Origin: CAZDOD01 sp964506935
GTDB taxonomy: Bacteria > Desulfobacterota > Zymogenia > Zymogenales > Zymogenaceae
Reading direction: 5' to 3'
Length of the DNA stretch: 24,767 nucleotides
Assembly (NCBI GenBank): GCA_964506935.1
Contig: CAZDOD010000017.1
Coordinates: forward strand, 1-24,767
In this document: piece after piece, positions 1 through 8,244 of the stretch
How positions within the stretch are numbered: position 1 is the first letter of the stretch
How the letters are laid out: the number at the start of each line of letters is the position of its first letter
Notes under the pieces: generated by a model
What the model saw: the letters and a program-made list of their open reading frames with translations, nothing else
Told to the model about the DNA's origin: nothing
The model's database searches: none
Program-made: the position numbers and the translations under genes

Positions 1-1
1 C

Positions 2-196
2 TCGAGGGAGAACTTCGACGACCTTCCGGATAGCGACCTTGACCACCTCTCGATAGACATAAAGAGGGCGTACGTGAATGTCATCAAGGAATGGGTGGCT
101 TATATGAAGCACCTCAAAGATAAGTATCCATATCTATTCTCATTTTCGTTGAGGAAAAATCCGTTCGACATGAATGCTTCGGTGATAGTGAGATAA
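2..196 (+). CDS. 3' end of a protein of unknown function (partial)
   Basis: An open frame enters from the left edge and gives 64 residues ending at a TAA stop. The reading is clearly protein-like: an acidic start (SRENFDDLPDSDLD), an amphipathic stretch (IKRAYVNVIKEWVAYMKHLK) and a terminal segment with YPYLFSFSLRKNPFD. I do not recognise the family with confidence, and the N-terminus lies outside the window. It converges on hemL, which is on the other strand 113 bases away. In that gap a 9-bp inverted repeat with one mismatch (226-234 against 246-254) could form a weak hairpin, but it has no clear T-tract. Confidence 0.6.
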   Translation, partial: SRENFDDLPDSDLDHLSIDIKRAYVNVIKEWVAYMKHLKDKYPYLFSFSLRKNPFDMNASVIVR

Positions 197-309
197 TGGA
201 AATAGTGGGGGGGGTATTTTTTCGAGATGTCAAGCTGTGTCGTGACTTGATATCCAAAATTTTGGTTGAGACCGGAAACTTATTTCTTAGATACCTTTTC
301 GGTCGAATC

Positions 310-1599
310 TCAAAGGAGTCTTAAGACCTCGCGAAAGGCGGAGACTGTCTTATTTATGTCACCTTCAGTATGGGTAGAAGACAGAAATAGCGCCTCGAAC
401 GGCGACGGCGCGAGGTATATTCCCCTGTTTAACATCTCGTGAAAATATTTTTTAAAGAGATCGCCGTCGGCTGTTTTTGCGTCATCGAAGTTGACAACCG
501 GCCCCTCACAGAAGAAAAACGACGCCATTGTACCCACCTGCGCCCCACACATCTTGACACCGGCTTCCTTCGCCGATTCCATGACCTGATTTTTCAGGCT
601 AGATGTAGTATCAACGATTTTTTGGAAGACCCCTTTTTTTGACAGGGCCTTTATCGTGGCGAGCCCCGCCGCCACCGCCACCGGATTTCCGGAGAGCGTC
701 CCCGCCTGATAGATATCACCGGATGGGGCGAGCCGCTCCATAATTTCTCTCCTTCCGGCGATTGCCCCGAGGGGAAAGCCGCCTCCGATTACCTTTCCGA
801 GGAGGGTGATATCGGGCGAGAGGCCGAACAGGGTCTGGGCGCCGCCGAGATCTACCCTAAAACCACACATCACCTCGTCGAAGATTAAAAGCGACAAATG
901 AGATCTGCAAACCTCTATTATCCCCTCGAGAAATCCGTCCACGGGGAGCACCACCCCCATGTTTCCCGCCACGGGCTCGACTATGACCGCCGCTATCTCG
1001 TCGGGGGCATTGTCAAATACACTTTTGAGTGCGTCAAGGTCGTTGTAGGGGATCGTAATCGTGTCTTTTGCGGTACCCGCAGTGACGCCGGGGGTTGAAG
1101 GGATCCCGAGGGTCGCCACACCTGAGCCGGCCATAGACAAAAGGGAATCGGTATGGCCGTGGTAGCATCCCTCAAATTTTACGATTTTATCCCTCTTTGT
1201 GTATCCCCTGGCGAGCCGTATCGCCGTCATTGATGCCTCGGTCCCCGAGCTTACGAGGCGGATCATATCCATCGCCGGGAAGAACTTCAGTATCTCCGAT
1301 GCCAGTTCGACCTCGCCTTCGGTTGGCGCCCCGAAGCTCGAACCACACGCTACCGCCTCGCACGCCGCCCTAACCACGTCGGGGTGGGCGTGGCCAAGTA
1401 TCAGGGGGCCCCAAGATAGGACGTAGTCTATATACTCGTTACCATCGACATCGTAGATCTTCGAGCCCGCACCCTTTGCGATGAACGGCGGCACCCCGCC
1501 GACCGATTTGAAGGCCCTAACGGGGCTGTTGACACCCCCTGGGATTACACCCTTGGCTAGGTCGAAGAGCTCTTCTGATCTTATGTTCCCCTTTGTCAT
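310..1599 (-). CDS. hemL: glutamate-1-semialdehyde 2,1-aminomutase
   Basis: A 429-aa protein of normal family length. It is a PLP-dependent class III aminotransferase fold enzyme that converts glutamate-1-semialdehyde to 5-aminolevulinate, the C5-route precursor of haem, sirohaem and cobalamin. Visible motifs are the N-terminal GGVNSPVRAF, the SSGTEA phosphate-binding turn near residue 118, the PLP-contacting Asp in FDEVMCGFRV (D241) and the Schiff-base lysine in LLGKVIGGGFPLGA (K269). The usual DEVMTGFRV reads DEVMCGFRV here, a mild change. The ATG start has AGGT about seven bases upstream. It lies 121 bases downstream of purL on the same strand and may be co-transcribed with it. Corrin supply fits a genome with a B12 mutase, but the local link is only inference. 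Confidence 0.96.
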   Translation of the reverse strand: MTKGNIRSEELFDLAKGVIPGGVNSPVRAFKSVGGVPPFIAKGAGSKIYDVDGNEYIDYVLSWGPLILGHAHPDVVRAACEAVACGSSFGAPTEGEVELASEILKFFPAMDMIRLVSSGTEASMTAIRLARGYTKRDKIVKFEGCYHGHTDSLLSMAGSGVATLGIPSTPGVTAGTAKDTITIPYNDLDALKSVFDNAPDEIAAVIVEPVAGNMGVVLPVDGFLEGIIEVCRSHLSLLIFDEVMCGFRVDLGGAQTLFGLSPDITLLGKVIGGGFPLGAIAGRREIMERLAPSGDIYQAGTLSGNPVAVAAGLATIKALSKKGVFQKIVDTTSSLKNQVMESAKEAGVKMCGAQVGTMASFFFCEGPVVNFDDAKTADGDLFKKYFHEMLNRGIYLAPSPFEALFLSSTHTEGDINKTVSAFREVLRLL

Positions 1600-1720
1600 T
1601 TCACTACCTAAATTCTACAGTACTTTTTAACTAAGATAGTATTACGATTCGATATTTCGGGAGAAAGAGGCGTTAATGTTTGGTATGAAAAAAAGCTCAC
1701 CCCCCCCTCCCCCATTCGTC

Positions 1721-4699
1721 TTAGAACATCAGGGGTCTTTGCCAGGCCTCCTTGACGTCATAAATGTCTAGGTCGATGACGACCTTTCCCGAAAACCCCT
1801 TTATCACGAGGCGCTTTTCTTCGGTTATGGTGCCGACATGTCCAATCTGTGACTCGGAGAGGGCCTTTTCGAATTCCATTGCCCTGTGGGGCCTTACCGT
1901 GACGACGAATCTGCCTTGAGATTCCGAAAACAGGATAAAATCATCCCTCTCCACGTCTTCTGCGGGTACGTCTTTTAGGTCTATCTCCATCCCCAGCCCG
2001 CCGGCGAAGGCGACCTCCGATAGTGCCGCACCCAGTCCGGCGTCTGAGATGTCGTGACACGACTGCAATAGGCCGAGTGAGATCGCATTGTAAAGGGACC
2101 TGTATAGGGTGAGGTTGGACTCCACATCCACTTTTGGGACAGAGTTCCCAACGAATCCCTTTCCTGCGAAATATTCGGAGCCACCCATCTCGTTTTTCGT
2201 CACACCCAGGACGTATACGAGATCGCCGGGGTCCTTGGCGTCCATCGTTACGGTCTTTTCTATATCGTCGATTTTTCCAATGACAGAAAATAGGATCGTC
2301 GGTGGAATAGATATCTTCGTATCGCCGATCATGTAGTCGTTCTTCATGCTGTCTTTTCCCGAGATCATCGGGATTCCGTAGGCGGTTGTGATGTCAAACA
2401 GGCCTCTGTTCGCCCTGACGAGCTGGGCGAGTTTGTATTTCCCGTCCGGTGTTTTCTCACTCTCTACGGGGTCGCACCAGCAGAAGTTGTCGAGCCCGGC
2501 CATATAGTCAATGTTTCCGCCCACCGCCACGGCGTTCCTGACCGCCTCGTCGACGGAGGCCGTCGCCATGTGGTAGGTGTCGATATCTGAATATTTCGGC
2601 GAGATGCCGCTCGATACCACGACTCCCTCTTTGCTGTTCAATATCGGGCGGATAACTGAGGCGTCCGACGGGCCGTCATTTGAGACTCCGACAAGGGGCT
2701 TTATGACACTTCCACCCTGTACTTCGTGATCGTACTGGCGTATGACCGATTCCTTGCTCGCCACGTTTAGGCGCTTCATCAAAGAAAGGAGCGTTGTGTT
2801 GAGGTCGTCGGGACATTGGAATTTCGGCTCGGGGTGTTTGGGCGGGCTCCACCGGGCATCGAGCTTCATGATGGGGTTCCCCTCGTGGAGAAACTCCATG
2901 TCGAGGTAGGCGACCGTCTTATCCTCGAAGAGGACGTGAAACTTGCCGAAGTTGGTAAATTCCCCCAGTACCGTCGCCTCCACGTCCATCTTTTCGGCGA
3001 GGTCGAGAAATTCTTCAACGTGCTTTGGAGGCACGGCTAGGGTCATCCGTTCCTGCGCCTCGGAGAGGAGGACCTCCCAGGGCCTGAGGCCCTCGTATTT
3101 CAATGGGGCCCTGTCGAGTTGGAGGACAAAACCTCCCGTGTCCCGTGCCATCTCCCCTACCGATGAGGAGAGACCGCCCGCCCCGTTGTCGGTAATTGAG
3201 TTGTAGAGTCCTCGATCTCGAGCGATGAGGAGCATGTCGGTCATCCTCTTTTGGGTGATGGGGTCGCCAATCTGTACGGCCGTGGCGGGCGAGCCCTCGT
3301 GCAGTTCCTCTGATGAAAAGGTGGCTCCGTGGATGCCGTCGGCGCCGATACGCCCTCCGGTCATGACGATCACGTCTTTCGGTTCGGCTTTTTTTGTGTG
3401 CGACGGGCGGCCGGCTACCGTCTTGGGCATAATGCCCCCGGTTCCACAGTAGACGAGGGGCTTTCCGAGAAACCTTTCGTCGAAAACTATGGAGCCGTTG
3501 ACGGTCGGGATGCCGCTCTTATTGCCGCCGTGCTCTACCCCCTCCCTGACGCCGTCGAAGACCCTTTTTGGATGAAAGAGTCGGGGGGGAATTTCGCCGT
3601 CGTATCGGGGATCGGCGAAGCAGAAGGTATCGGTGTTAAATATCAGGCGTGCGCCCAGCCCCGTCCCGAATGGATCGCGGTTGACACCGACTATTCCGGT
3701 CAGGGCGCCGCCGTAGGGGTCAAGGGCCGAGGGGCTGTTGTGTGTCTCTACCTTGAAGACGAGGTTGTAGTCGTCGTTTAGGCTTATCACGCCGGCGTTG
3801 TCGACGAACACGGATAGACAGAAATCTTTTTCCCCTTTTTTCTTCCTTATTTTTTCCGTGGCGCCCTTTATATATGTTTTGAATAGGCTCTTTATCTCTT
3901 CGATCTTTCCATACTCATTTTCATATGAAATGTTGGCGTTGAATATCTTATGTTTGCAGTGCTCCGACCATGTCTGTGCGAGGGCTTCGAGCTCGACATC
4001 GGTGATGCGGTCTCCTATCCCTATCTCTTTTCTTTTTTCCTTGACCTTGTCGTCTCTAATATATGTTTGGATTTCTTTCATTTCCTCGAGCGATAGGGCA
4101 AGGATCCCCTCGCGGCTTATCCTCATAAGCTCGTCGTCCGATACCTCGAGGTCAACCTCGGCGACATCGGCCGTGTGTGCCCCGGAAACCATGGGCACAT
4201 ATGGGGAAAACCCCCCCTCGGCCTTAAAGGTCTCGGAGTCAAGGATGACAAATCTTTGGATGAGTGAGTTTCCGAGGAGGCCCGAGGCAATTTTCTCTGC
4301 GTCCTTTTTATCTATCCCTCCCTTTATCAGATACTGGGTGGACGTGTAGACCTTTTCATTTTGTTTTAGCCTTTCGGGGAAGATGAGCTCTATCCCCTCC
4401 CGGCTCGTCCTCCCCGCGTTGTCGGTGACCCCGGGGAGAAATCCCACCTCGATGGCGTAGTCGAAATTTTTCCCCAAGGGTGAATCGATCGAATATTGAT
4501 GAATTATTTGGTCGACGAAGAGGTTCTCGGCTATTTTCGAGAGCTCTTCGGGGGAAAATTGGGCGTCTATCGTATACACGCTTACGGTCTTTACGGAGTC
4601 GACGGATATCCCGAGATCTTCAACGATCCGCTTTTTTATCTTTCCTCCCAAGGCGTCGCCGAAGGAGGTATTTACTGTAACTTCGATCCTGTGTGCCAT
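1721..4699 (-). CDS. purL: phosphoribosylformylglycinamidine synthase with fused PurS-like N-terminus
   Basis: The enzyme catalyses the fourth step of purine synthesis (FGAR + ATP + NH3 to FGAM). At 992 aa it lies between small PurL (about 740 aa) and large PurL (about 1300 aa). The N-terminus carries two successive PurS-like units, roughly residues 3-72 and 80-152. The second has the typical FLPGVTDNAGRT motif and ends LLGNSLIQRF. The catalytic region follows, with TWSEHCKHK (about 243-251), VETHNSPSALDPYGGA, the Gly-rich GVNRDPFGTGLGAR and, in the second half, DISDAGLGAALSEVAFAGG. No C-terminal glutaminase is present; the protein ends EAWQRPLMF. Ammonia must therefore come from a separate PurQ, which is not in this window. 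The ATG has only a weak Shine-Dalgarno (GAAGT). Confidence 0.95.
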   Translation of the reverse strand: MAHRIEVTVNTSFGDALGGKIKKRIVEDLGISVDSVKTVSVYTIDAQFSPEELSKIAENLFVDQIIHQYSIDSPLGKNFDYAIEVGFLPGVTDNAGRTSREGIELIFPERLKQNEKVYTSTQYLIKGGIDKKDAEKIASGLLGNSLIQRFVILDSETFKAEGGFSPYVPMVSGAHTADVAEVDLEVSDDELMRISREGILALSLEEMKEIQTYIRDDKVKEKRKEIGIGDRITDVELEALAQTWSEHCKHKIFNANISYENEYGKIEEIKSLFKTYIKGATEKIRKKKGEKDFCLSVFVDNAGVISLNDDYNLVFKVETHNSPSALDPYGGALTGIVGVNRDPFGTGLGARLIFNTDTFCFADPRYDGEIPPRLFHPKRVFDGVREGVEHGGNKSGIPTVNGSIVFDERFLGKPLVYCGTGGIMPKTVAGRPSHTKKAEPKDVIVMTGGRIGADGIHGATFSSEELHEGSPATAVQIGDPITQKRMTDMLLIARDRGLYNSITDNGAGGLSSSVGEMARDTGGFVLQLDRAPLKYEGLRPWEVLLSEAQERMTLAVPPKHVEEFLDLAEKMDVEATVLGEFTNFGKFHVLFEDKTVAYLDMEFLHEGNPIMKLDARWSPPKHPEPKFQCPDDLNTTLLSLMKRLNVASKESVIRQYDHEVQGGSVIKPLVGVSNDGPSDASVIRPILNSKEGVVVSSGISPKYSDIDTYHMATASVDEAVRNAVAVGGNIDYMAGLDNFCWCDPVESEKTPDGKYKLAQLVRANRGLFDITTAYGIPMISGKDSMKNDYMIGDTKISIPPTILFSVIGKIDDIEKTVTMDAKDPGDLVYVLGVTKNEMGGSEYFAGKGFVGNSVPKVDVESNLTLYRSLYNAISLGLLQSCHDISDAGLGAALSEVAFAGGLGMEIDLKDVPAEDVERDDFILFSESQGRFVVTVRPHRAMEFEKALSESQIGHVGTITEEKRLVIKGFSGKVVIDLDIYDVKEAWQRPLMF

Positions 4700-4770
4700 G
4701 ATTTTACTTCATTTAGATTGATAGTCAGGAAGATTTAGGATGAGGGCCTAAAGGCATTTTAAAAAATATT

Positions 4771-5472
4771 CTATCTGGCTTTTTTTCTTTCCTTTGACAC
4801 CGCCTTTATGGCCTCATCTATCCCGGGGAGTTGTTCGGGCAAAAGGGTTAGAAAATAGGAGAGGCCGGAGAGCCCCCCTTTCACCATTATTCCGGCAATA
4901 GGTAAAATTTCGATTCCGGTTGACTCTGCGACCTCACGGGCCACCGGATATTTATCGGCAAGGACGTCGGCGTCGGAATAGGGGAGGTCGCCGTATTCCG
5001 CCTTGAATGCCTCCCAGACCTCTTTTGCCATGATGGAGGAGAGTGCCAGGATATCATCCATCTCGTGCTTGCTGAAGTAGTTATCGTAATATGACCTCTC
5101 AAAGTGCCTTAGCTGTCTTCGGGAAAGTATTTCTATCGCTTCATCTCTCCCCGGAAGGTCTTCGGGGAGGGTCATTGCTATTGAATATAGGGATAGCTCA
5201 CCCCCGAGGTGATCGATGGTGGCGAGGGGCACGAAGTCGAGGCCGGTTGCCTCACTGATGAGAGCGGGAACCTTGAACATATCCCGGTTTTTCTCGTCAT
5301 CGACTATCTCCCCGTAGGTAAAGGTCTCGGCGGGCCCTTTACTCTCTATGAGTACGTCCGCGGCCTCGGAGATAATATTGTTCCCGACATCGATCGGCCC
5401 GGCAAAAGCCGGGAGGGTCGAGATAAATAGTAAGAGGACGATACAAACTTGGAGATGAAAAATTTTTCTCAT
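4771..5472 (-). CDS. secreted protein of unknown function with internal duplication
   Basis: I do not recognise the family. The start at 5472 gives 233 aa beginning with a classical Sec signal peptide: MRKIF, a hydrophobic core CIVLLLFISTL, then PAFA before GPID. An upstream in-frame ATG at 5502 would put ten residues before the signal and lies just upstream of the predicted transcription start, so I prefer 5472. The mature part holds two copies of a unit of about 50 residues. The first (about 63-116) contains ATGLDFVPLATIDHLGG and LPEDLPGRDEAIEIL. The second (about 175-225) contains STGIEILPIAGIMVKGG and LPEQLPGIDEAIKAV. The linker is acidic and helical. The protein is probably periplasmic or exported. 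It sits between purL and dinB with no obvious functional tie. Confidence 0.75.
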   Translation of the reverse strand: MRKIFHLQVCIVLLLFISTLPAFAGPIDVGNNIISEAADVLIESKGPAETFTYGEIVDDEKNRDMFKVPALISEATGLDFVPLATIDHLGGELSLYSIAMTLPEDLPGRDEAIEILSRRQLRHFERSYYDNYFSKHEMDDILALSSIMAKEVWEAFKAEYGDLPYSDADVLADKYPVAREVAESTGIEILPIAGIMVKGGLSGLSYFLTLLPEQLPGIDEAIKAVSKERKKAR

Positions 5473-5505
5473 AGTACACTCAAAAAGTTTTTGGAACACC
5501 ATAAA

Positions 5506-5534
5506 TAGATATCAGGGTTTCCTCAGATAGTCAA
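5506..5534 (-). promoter_or_regulatory. candidate sigma-70 promoter of the secreted-protein gene
   Basis: On the minus strand TTGACT (5534-5529) is followed by a 17-base spacer and TATCTA (5511-5506). The -35 box is 5/6 and the -10 box is weak. Transcription would start near 5499, upstream of the ATG at 5472 but downstream of the ATG at 5502, which supports the shorter protein start. Confidence 0.4.
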
Positions 5535-5614
5535 CAAAAAGTTGCAACTATCATAAAGGGGAACCACCCTACATTACATATCAAAATTACCGTGCCCAAT
5601 TTCGCCATCCCCCG

Positions 5615-6919
5615 TCACCTCGGATCCACCCTCCTTGTGCCCTCGGGTCTCCACGCCGGTGAGATGACACCCGCCTCCCTCACGCCGCCTTCGGATACGG
5701 TGGCGTAAGTCAAAGATTCGTCGCCGAAGAGGTCATTTACGGTATCTATTGTGTTGTTTAGGAGAAATTCTTTTCGCTCGCGGGAAAGGAGCGGGAGCTG
5801 CAATCCCTTGTAAGTCAGGTTCGAGAGGCTCACCCCCAGAAGCCTCACGGGACGGGAGGGCGCTGTCTCACTGTTCAATATGGTCTCGAGTATATTCGTC
5901 GCCGCGCAGAAGATGTCTATATCGAGGTTTATCGGTCTTTCGAGGGTCTTTCGTTTTCCCGTCCCGGTAAAGTCGGAAAACCGGACGTATAGGGAGACGG
6001 TACGTCCCGAGCACCCCCACCTCCTCGCCCTCCTCCCCACCTTTCCCGAGAGCAACAGGAGATACCTCTTGAGTCCCTCGATATCTTCCACGTCTTCGGG
6101 GAACGTCATGGAGTGGCCGATGCTCTTTGCCGCCTCCTCCTCGCCCAGGGGGACGACGGGGCTCTCGTCTGTCCCGAGACCCATGTGATGGAGGTGCTCG
6201 CCGATGATCCCGAACTTACGCTTGAGGATGCTTTTTGGATAGCGCCCCAGATCGCCGCATGTCTCTATGCCGAGGGAGCGGAGTTTCCTTTCGGTCTTCT
6301 TTCCGATCCCGAACATCTTGCCGATGGGAAGCTCCTCCATGAGTTTGGGGATGTCGTCTTTTGTTATCACCACGAGGCCGTCGGGCTTTTCGAGGTCGCT
6401 CGCAAGTTTCGCCAAGAGCTTGTTGGGGGCGACGCCGATGGAGCAGGTCAGGCCCATTTCGTCCTTGATCTTGGCCTTTATCCCACAGGCTATGGCGCCC
6501 GCCCCCCCGAAGAGCCTCAGCGACCCCGTAACGTCGATGAAGGCCTCGTCTATTGAGTAGACCTCGACCTGGGGGCTGAATTCCCTTAATATCGCGATGA
6601 TGCGGACCGAGGTGTCGATGTATTTATGGTTGTTGCCCGCGACGAGTATGAGTCCGGGGCAGATCCTCTGGCCCTCGCCCACGGTCATGCCGGTCTTTAC
6701 GCCTTCGGCCCTTGCCTCGTAGGAGGAGGTGACGATGACCGTCCTCTTTTTTCTCCCGACGACGGCGATCGGCCTTCCGCGGAGTTTCGGGTTCGTGGCC
6801 TGCTCGACCTGGGCGAAGAATGCGTCCATGTCGACATGAAGGACGATGCGGTCGGGGTCCGGTCTCTTTCTTTTTCGCCTCGGGGCGATAAACGAACTCT
6901 TTACGAGGTCTGTGGGCAT
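5615..6919 (-). CDS. dinB: DNA polymerase IV (Y-family translesion polymerase)
   Basis: Start 6919 (MPTDLVKS) gives 434 aa. The longer frame to 7015 adds 32 residues not expected in the family and would run into the preceding gene. The palm motif LHVDMDAFFAQVEQ (catalytic Asp30 and Asp32), the second acidic motif YSIDEAFIDVTG (Asp124, Glu125), SIGVAPNKLLAKLASD and the helix-hairpin-helix region FGIGKKTERKLRSLGI are all visible, followed by the little-finger domain. QLPLL near residues 374-378 resembles a beta-clamp-binding motif and lies before a variable tail of about 55 residues. The protein copies across damaged template and makes -1 frameshifts. It is third in a lexA-led minus-strand unit, so SOS induction is likely. 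Confidence 0.95.
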   Translation of the reverse strand: MPTDLVKSSFIAPRRKRKRPDPDRIVLHVDMDAFFAQVEQATNPKLRGRPIAVVGRKKRTVIVTSSYEARAEGVKTGMTVGEGQRICPGLILVAGNNHKYIDTSVRIIAILREFSPQVEVYSIDEAFIDVTGSLRLFGGAGAIACGIKAKIKDEMGLTCSIGVAPNKLLAKLASDLEKPDGLVVITKDDIPKLMEELPIGKMFGIGKKTERKLRSLGIETCGDLGRYPKSILKRKFGIIGEHLHHMGLGTDESPVVPLGEEEAAKSIGHSMTFPEDVEDIEGLKRYLLLLSGKVGRRARRWGCSGRTVSLYVRFSDFTGTGKRKTLERPINLDIDIFCAATNILETILNSETAPSRPVRLLGVSLSNLTYKGLQLPLLSRERKEFLLNNTIDTVNDLFGDESLTYATVSEGGVREAGVISPAWRPEGTRRVDPR

Positions 6920-6978
6920 AGATCTATTTTCACTCGATATTAGTTTTTTGTGTTTTAGGAATAATCCCAAGATATTTA

Positions 6979-7230
6979 TTACCCTCCCTCCATCTCCACC
7001 GATGCGAGATACCAACTCATCTCGCGCTCCCTGTAGCAGAGCTCAAAGAGGTCTCTGCCGTCCGTTACGGAAAAGTGGTGGAGGGTCTCCCTCCCCTCCT
7101 TGTCCTTCCATGTGTAGGTGATCTCTTCGACCTTGTATTTTCGCCCTTTCCACACGAACCATCTGGGGAGGACCTTCCCCCTGCCGAATACGGCCCCGAC
7201 CTTGATTATCTCTCCTATGACGACGACCAT
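6979..7230 (-). CDS. small DUF6504-like protein between lexA and dinB
   Basis: The start at 7230 is chosen because GAGGG lies five bases upstream of that ATG, whereas the in-frame ATG at 7290 has no ribosome site. The product is 83 aa. Its core, FVWKGRKYKVEEITYTWKD, then HHFSVTDGRDLFELCY and SWYLASVE, resembles the short DUF6504 proteins found beside translesion-polymerase genes in other bacteria. That match is from memory and is tentative. There is no signal peptide or membrane segment. It lies 140 bases after lexA and about 60 bases before dinB on the same strand, so a helper role in damage tolerance is a reasonable guess. Its leader holds the hairpin GGGGCA-GAT-TGCCCC (7264-7278). Confidence 0.65.
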   Translation of the reverse strand: MVVVIGEIIKVGAVFGRGKVLPRWFVWKGRKYKVEEITYTWKDKEGRETLHHFSVTDGRDLFELCYREREMSWYLASVEMEGG

Positions 7231-7263
7231 TTTTCCCTCAAAAGCTGAAAAACCCTCGTTTTT

Positions 7264-7278
7264 GGGGCAATCTGCCCC
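7264..7278 (-). promoter_or_regulatory. short GC-rich hairpin in the leader of the lexA-dinB spacer gene
   Basis: A perfect 6-bp stem GGGGCA/TGCCCC with a 3-base loop lies 34 bases upstream of the 7230 start. It is followed by a second, AT-rich 6-bp stem (AAAAAC-GAGG-GTTTTT). No T-tract follows directly, so this looks more like a processing or translation-modulating element than a strong terminator. Confidence 0.3.
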
Positions 7279-7370
7279 GCTCAAGACCATATTATGGCCT
7301 TTTTTAGTATACTTTTTCCCACCAACTTCGTTTAATATAGAGATTTCGTCCCCCTATGTGCCACCCGGCC

Positions 7371-8033
7371 CTATTCCGGCATCACGAGCCCCCCCTCGAT
7401 GTCCCTCACCACCCCGATTACCTTCCCGAGGATGGAAAAGCTTATCCCGTCTTCATCGTCGGTCCCGTTTATCGCTTTTATAGCTATCGGCTCCATATCC
7501 GGGTTTTCGGGTACGAGGGAGACCCCGCCCGGCCCGAGTTTGTATCGCTTCACGGTTGCCTCCCCGTCGATGAGGACCACCACGATGTCCCCGCTCTCGG
7601 CGGCCGACTGGGGCCTCACCAGCACCATGTCCCCCGGGGCGATGTGGGCGCCGATCATGCTGTCACCGTTGATGCGCAAAAGAAAGAGGCCTTCGCCGCC
7701 GTCTCTGAGTTCCCCCAGTGACAAATACCCCTCGAGGTTCTCTATGGCCGTGATGGGGGCCCCCGCCGCGACCCTTCCGACCACCGGTATGTCATTTCCG
7801 GCCCCTCGGAACGCCCCCTCGGAGACGAGCCTTACGGCCCTCGGGCTCTGGTGTGCCCGCTCTATGTGGCCCTTCCGCTCCAAGATGTCCATGAACTTCT
7901 TGGCGCCCTTGGGCCCGGAGATCCTCATGGCCCGGGCGAGCTCCCTCACGGTGGGGGGGTAGCCCTTGTCTCTGATGTGTGCCCGGATAACCCTCAAAGC
8001 CTCTTTCTGCCTCTCTGTAAGCTCTTCGGTCAT
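7371..8033 (-). CDS. lexA: LexA repressor, SOS regulator with self-cleavage domain
   Basis: At 220 aa it is slightly longer than E. coli LexA. The N-terminal winged helix-turn-helix runs over residues 1-70 (LTERQKEALRVI, then YPPTVRELARAM, then LERKGHIERA). The S24 latent-protease domain follows, with the cleavage bond in VAAGAP (Ala90-Gly91), the serine in NGDSMIGAHI (Ser125) and the general-base lysine in ATVKRYKL (Lys162). The ATG at 8033 has GAGGAGG nearby. RecA-stimulated autocleavage releases repression. The recognition-helix region SGPKGAKKFM is unlike both the E. coli and Bacillus versions, so the operator specificity cannot be assumed. The own-promoter operator candidate is at 8140-8157. 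The likely operon is lexA, the 83-aa gene and dinB. Confidence 0.97.
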   Translation of the reverse strand: MTEELTERQKEALRVIRAHIRDKGYPPTVRELARAMRISGPKGAKKFMDILERKGHIERAHQSPRAVRLVSEGAFRGAGNDIPVVGRVAAGAPITAIENLEGYLSLGELRDGGEGLFLLRINGDSMIGAHIAPGDMVLVRPQSAAESGDIVVVLIDGEATVKRYKLGPGGVSLVPENPDMEPIAIKAINGTDDEDGISFSILGKVIGVVRDIEGGLVMPE

Positions 8034-8139
8034 ATTGGATATCCTCCTCTTTCGGGGCTTGGCTGAAGCCCTCCCCCCCTTGCCTCGACAAAACCCTCGA
8101 CCTTTCTTCTCTAAATACGAAAAGCCCTCCCCCTTGTTG

Positions 8140-8157
8140 GGGGAACGTATGTTACCC
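8140..8157. promoter_or_regulatory. candidate LexA operator (SOS box) of lexA
   Basis: This is an 18-bp imperfect palindrome. On the minus strand it reads GGGTAACATACGTTCCCC, with symmetric form GGGNAACNTANGTTNCCC and only two mismatched base pairs. The core is close to the GAAC-N4-GTTC box of Gram-positive LexA. It begins just downstream of the -10 box at 8165-8170 and covers the predicted transcription start, which is the expected place for an autorepressing operator. Confidence 0.75.
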
Positions 8158-8164
8158 TTAGTTA

Positions 8165-8193
8165 AGTATAGGGTGGGAAGGTGGGTATGTCAA
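8165..8193 (-). promoter_or_regulatory. sigma-70 promoter of lexA
   Basis: The minus strand has a perfect -35 TTGACA (8193-8188), a 17-base spacer and a 5/6 -10 TATACT (8170-8165). The predicted transcription start is near 8158, adjoining the LexA operator candidate. The leader to the lexA ATG is about 125 bases. Confidence 0.8.
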
Positions 8194-8244
8194 GAAAAAA
8201 ATGGAGGTGTTTGGGGGGTGGGTTTATAAATCGGCTCTTGGTTA

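Noticed and set aside
3329..4349. Long plus-strand frames opposite purL (150 and 183 codons)
   Set aside because: They are antisense shadows of a well-conserved purL, with low-complexity Ser/Arg-rich translations.
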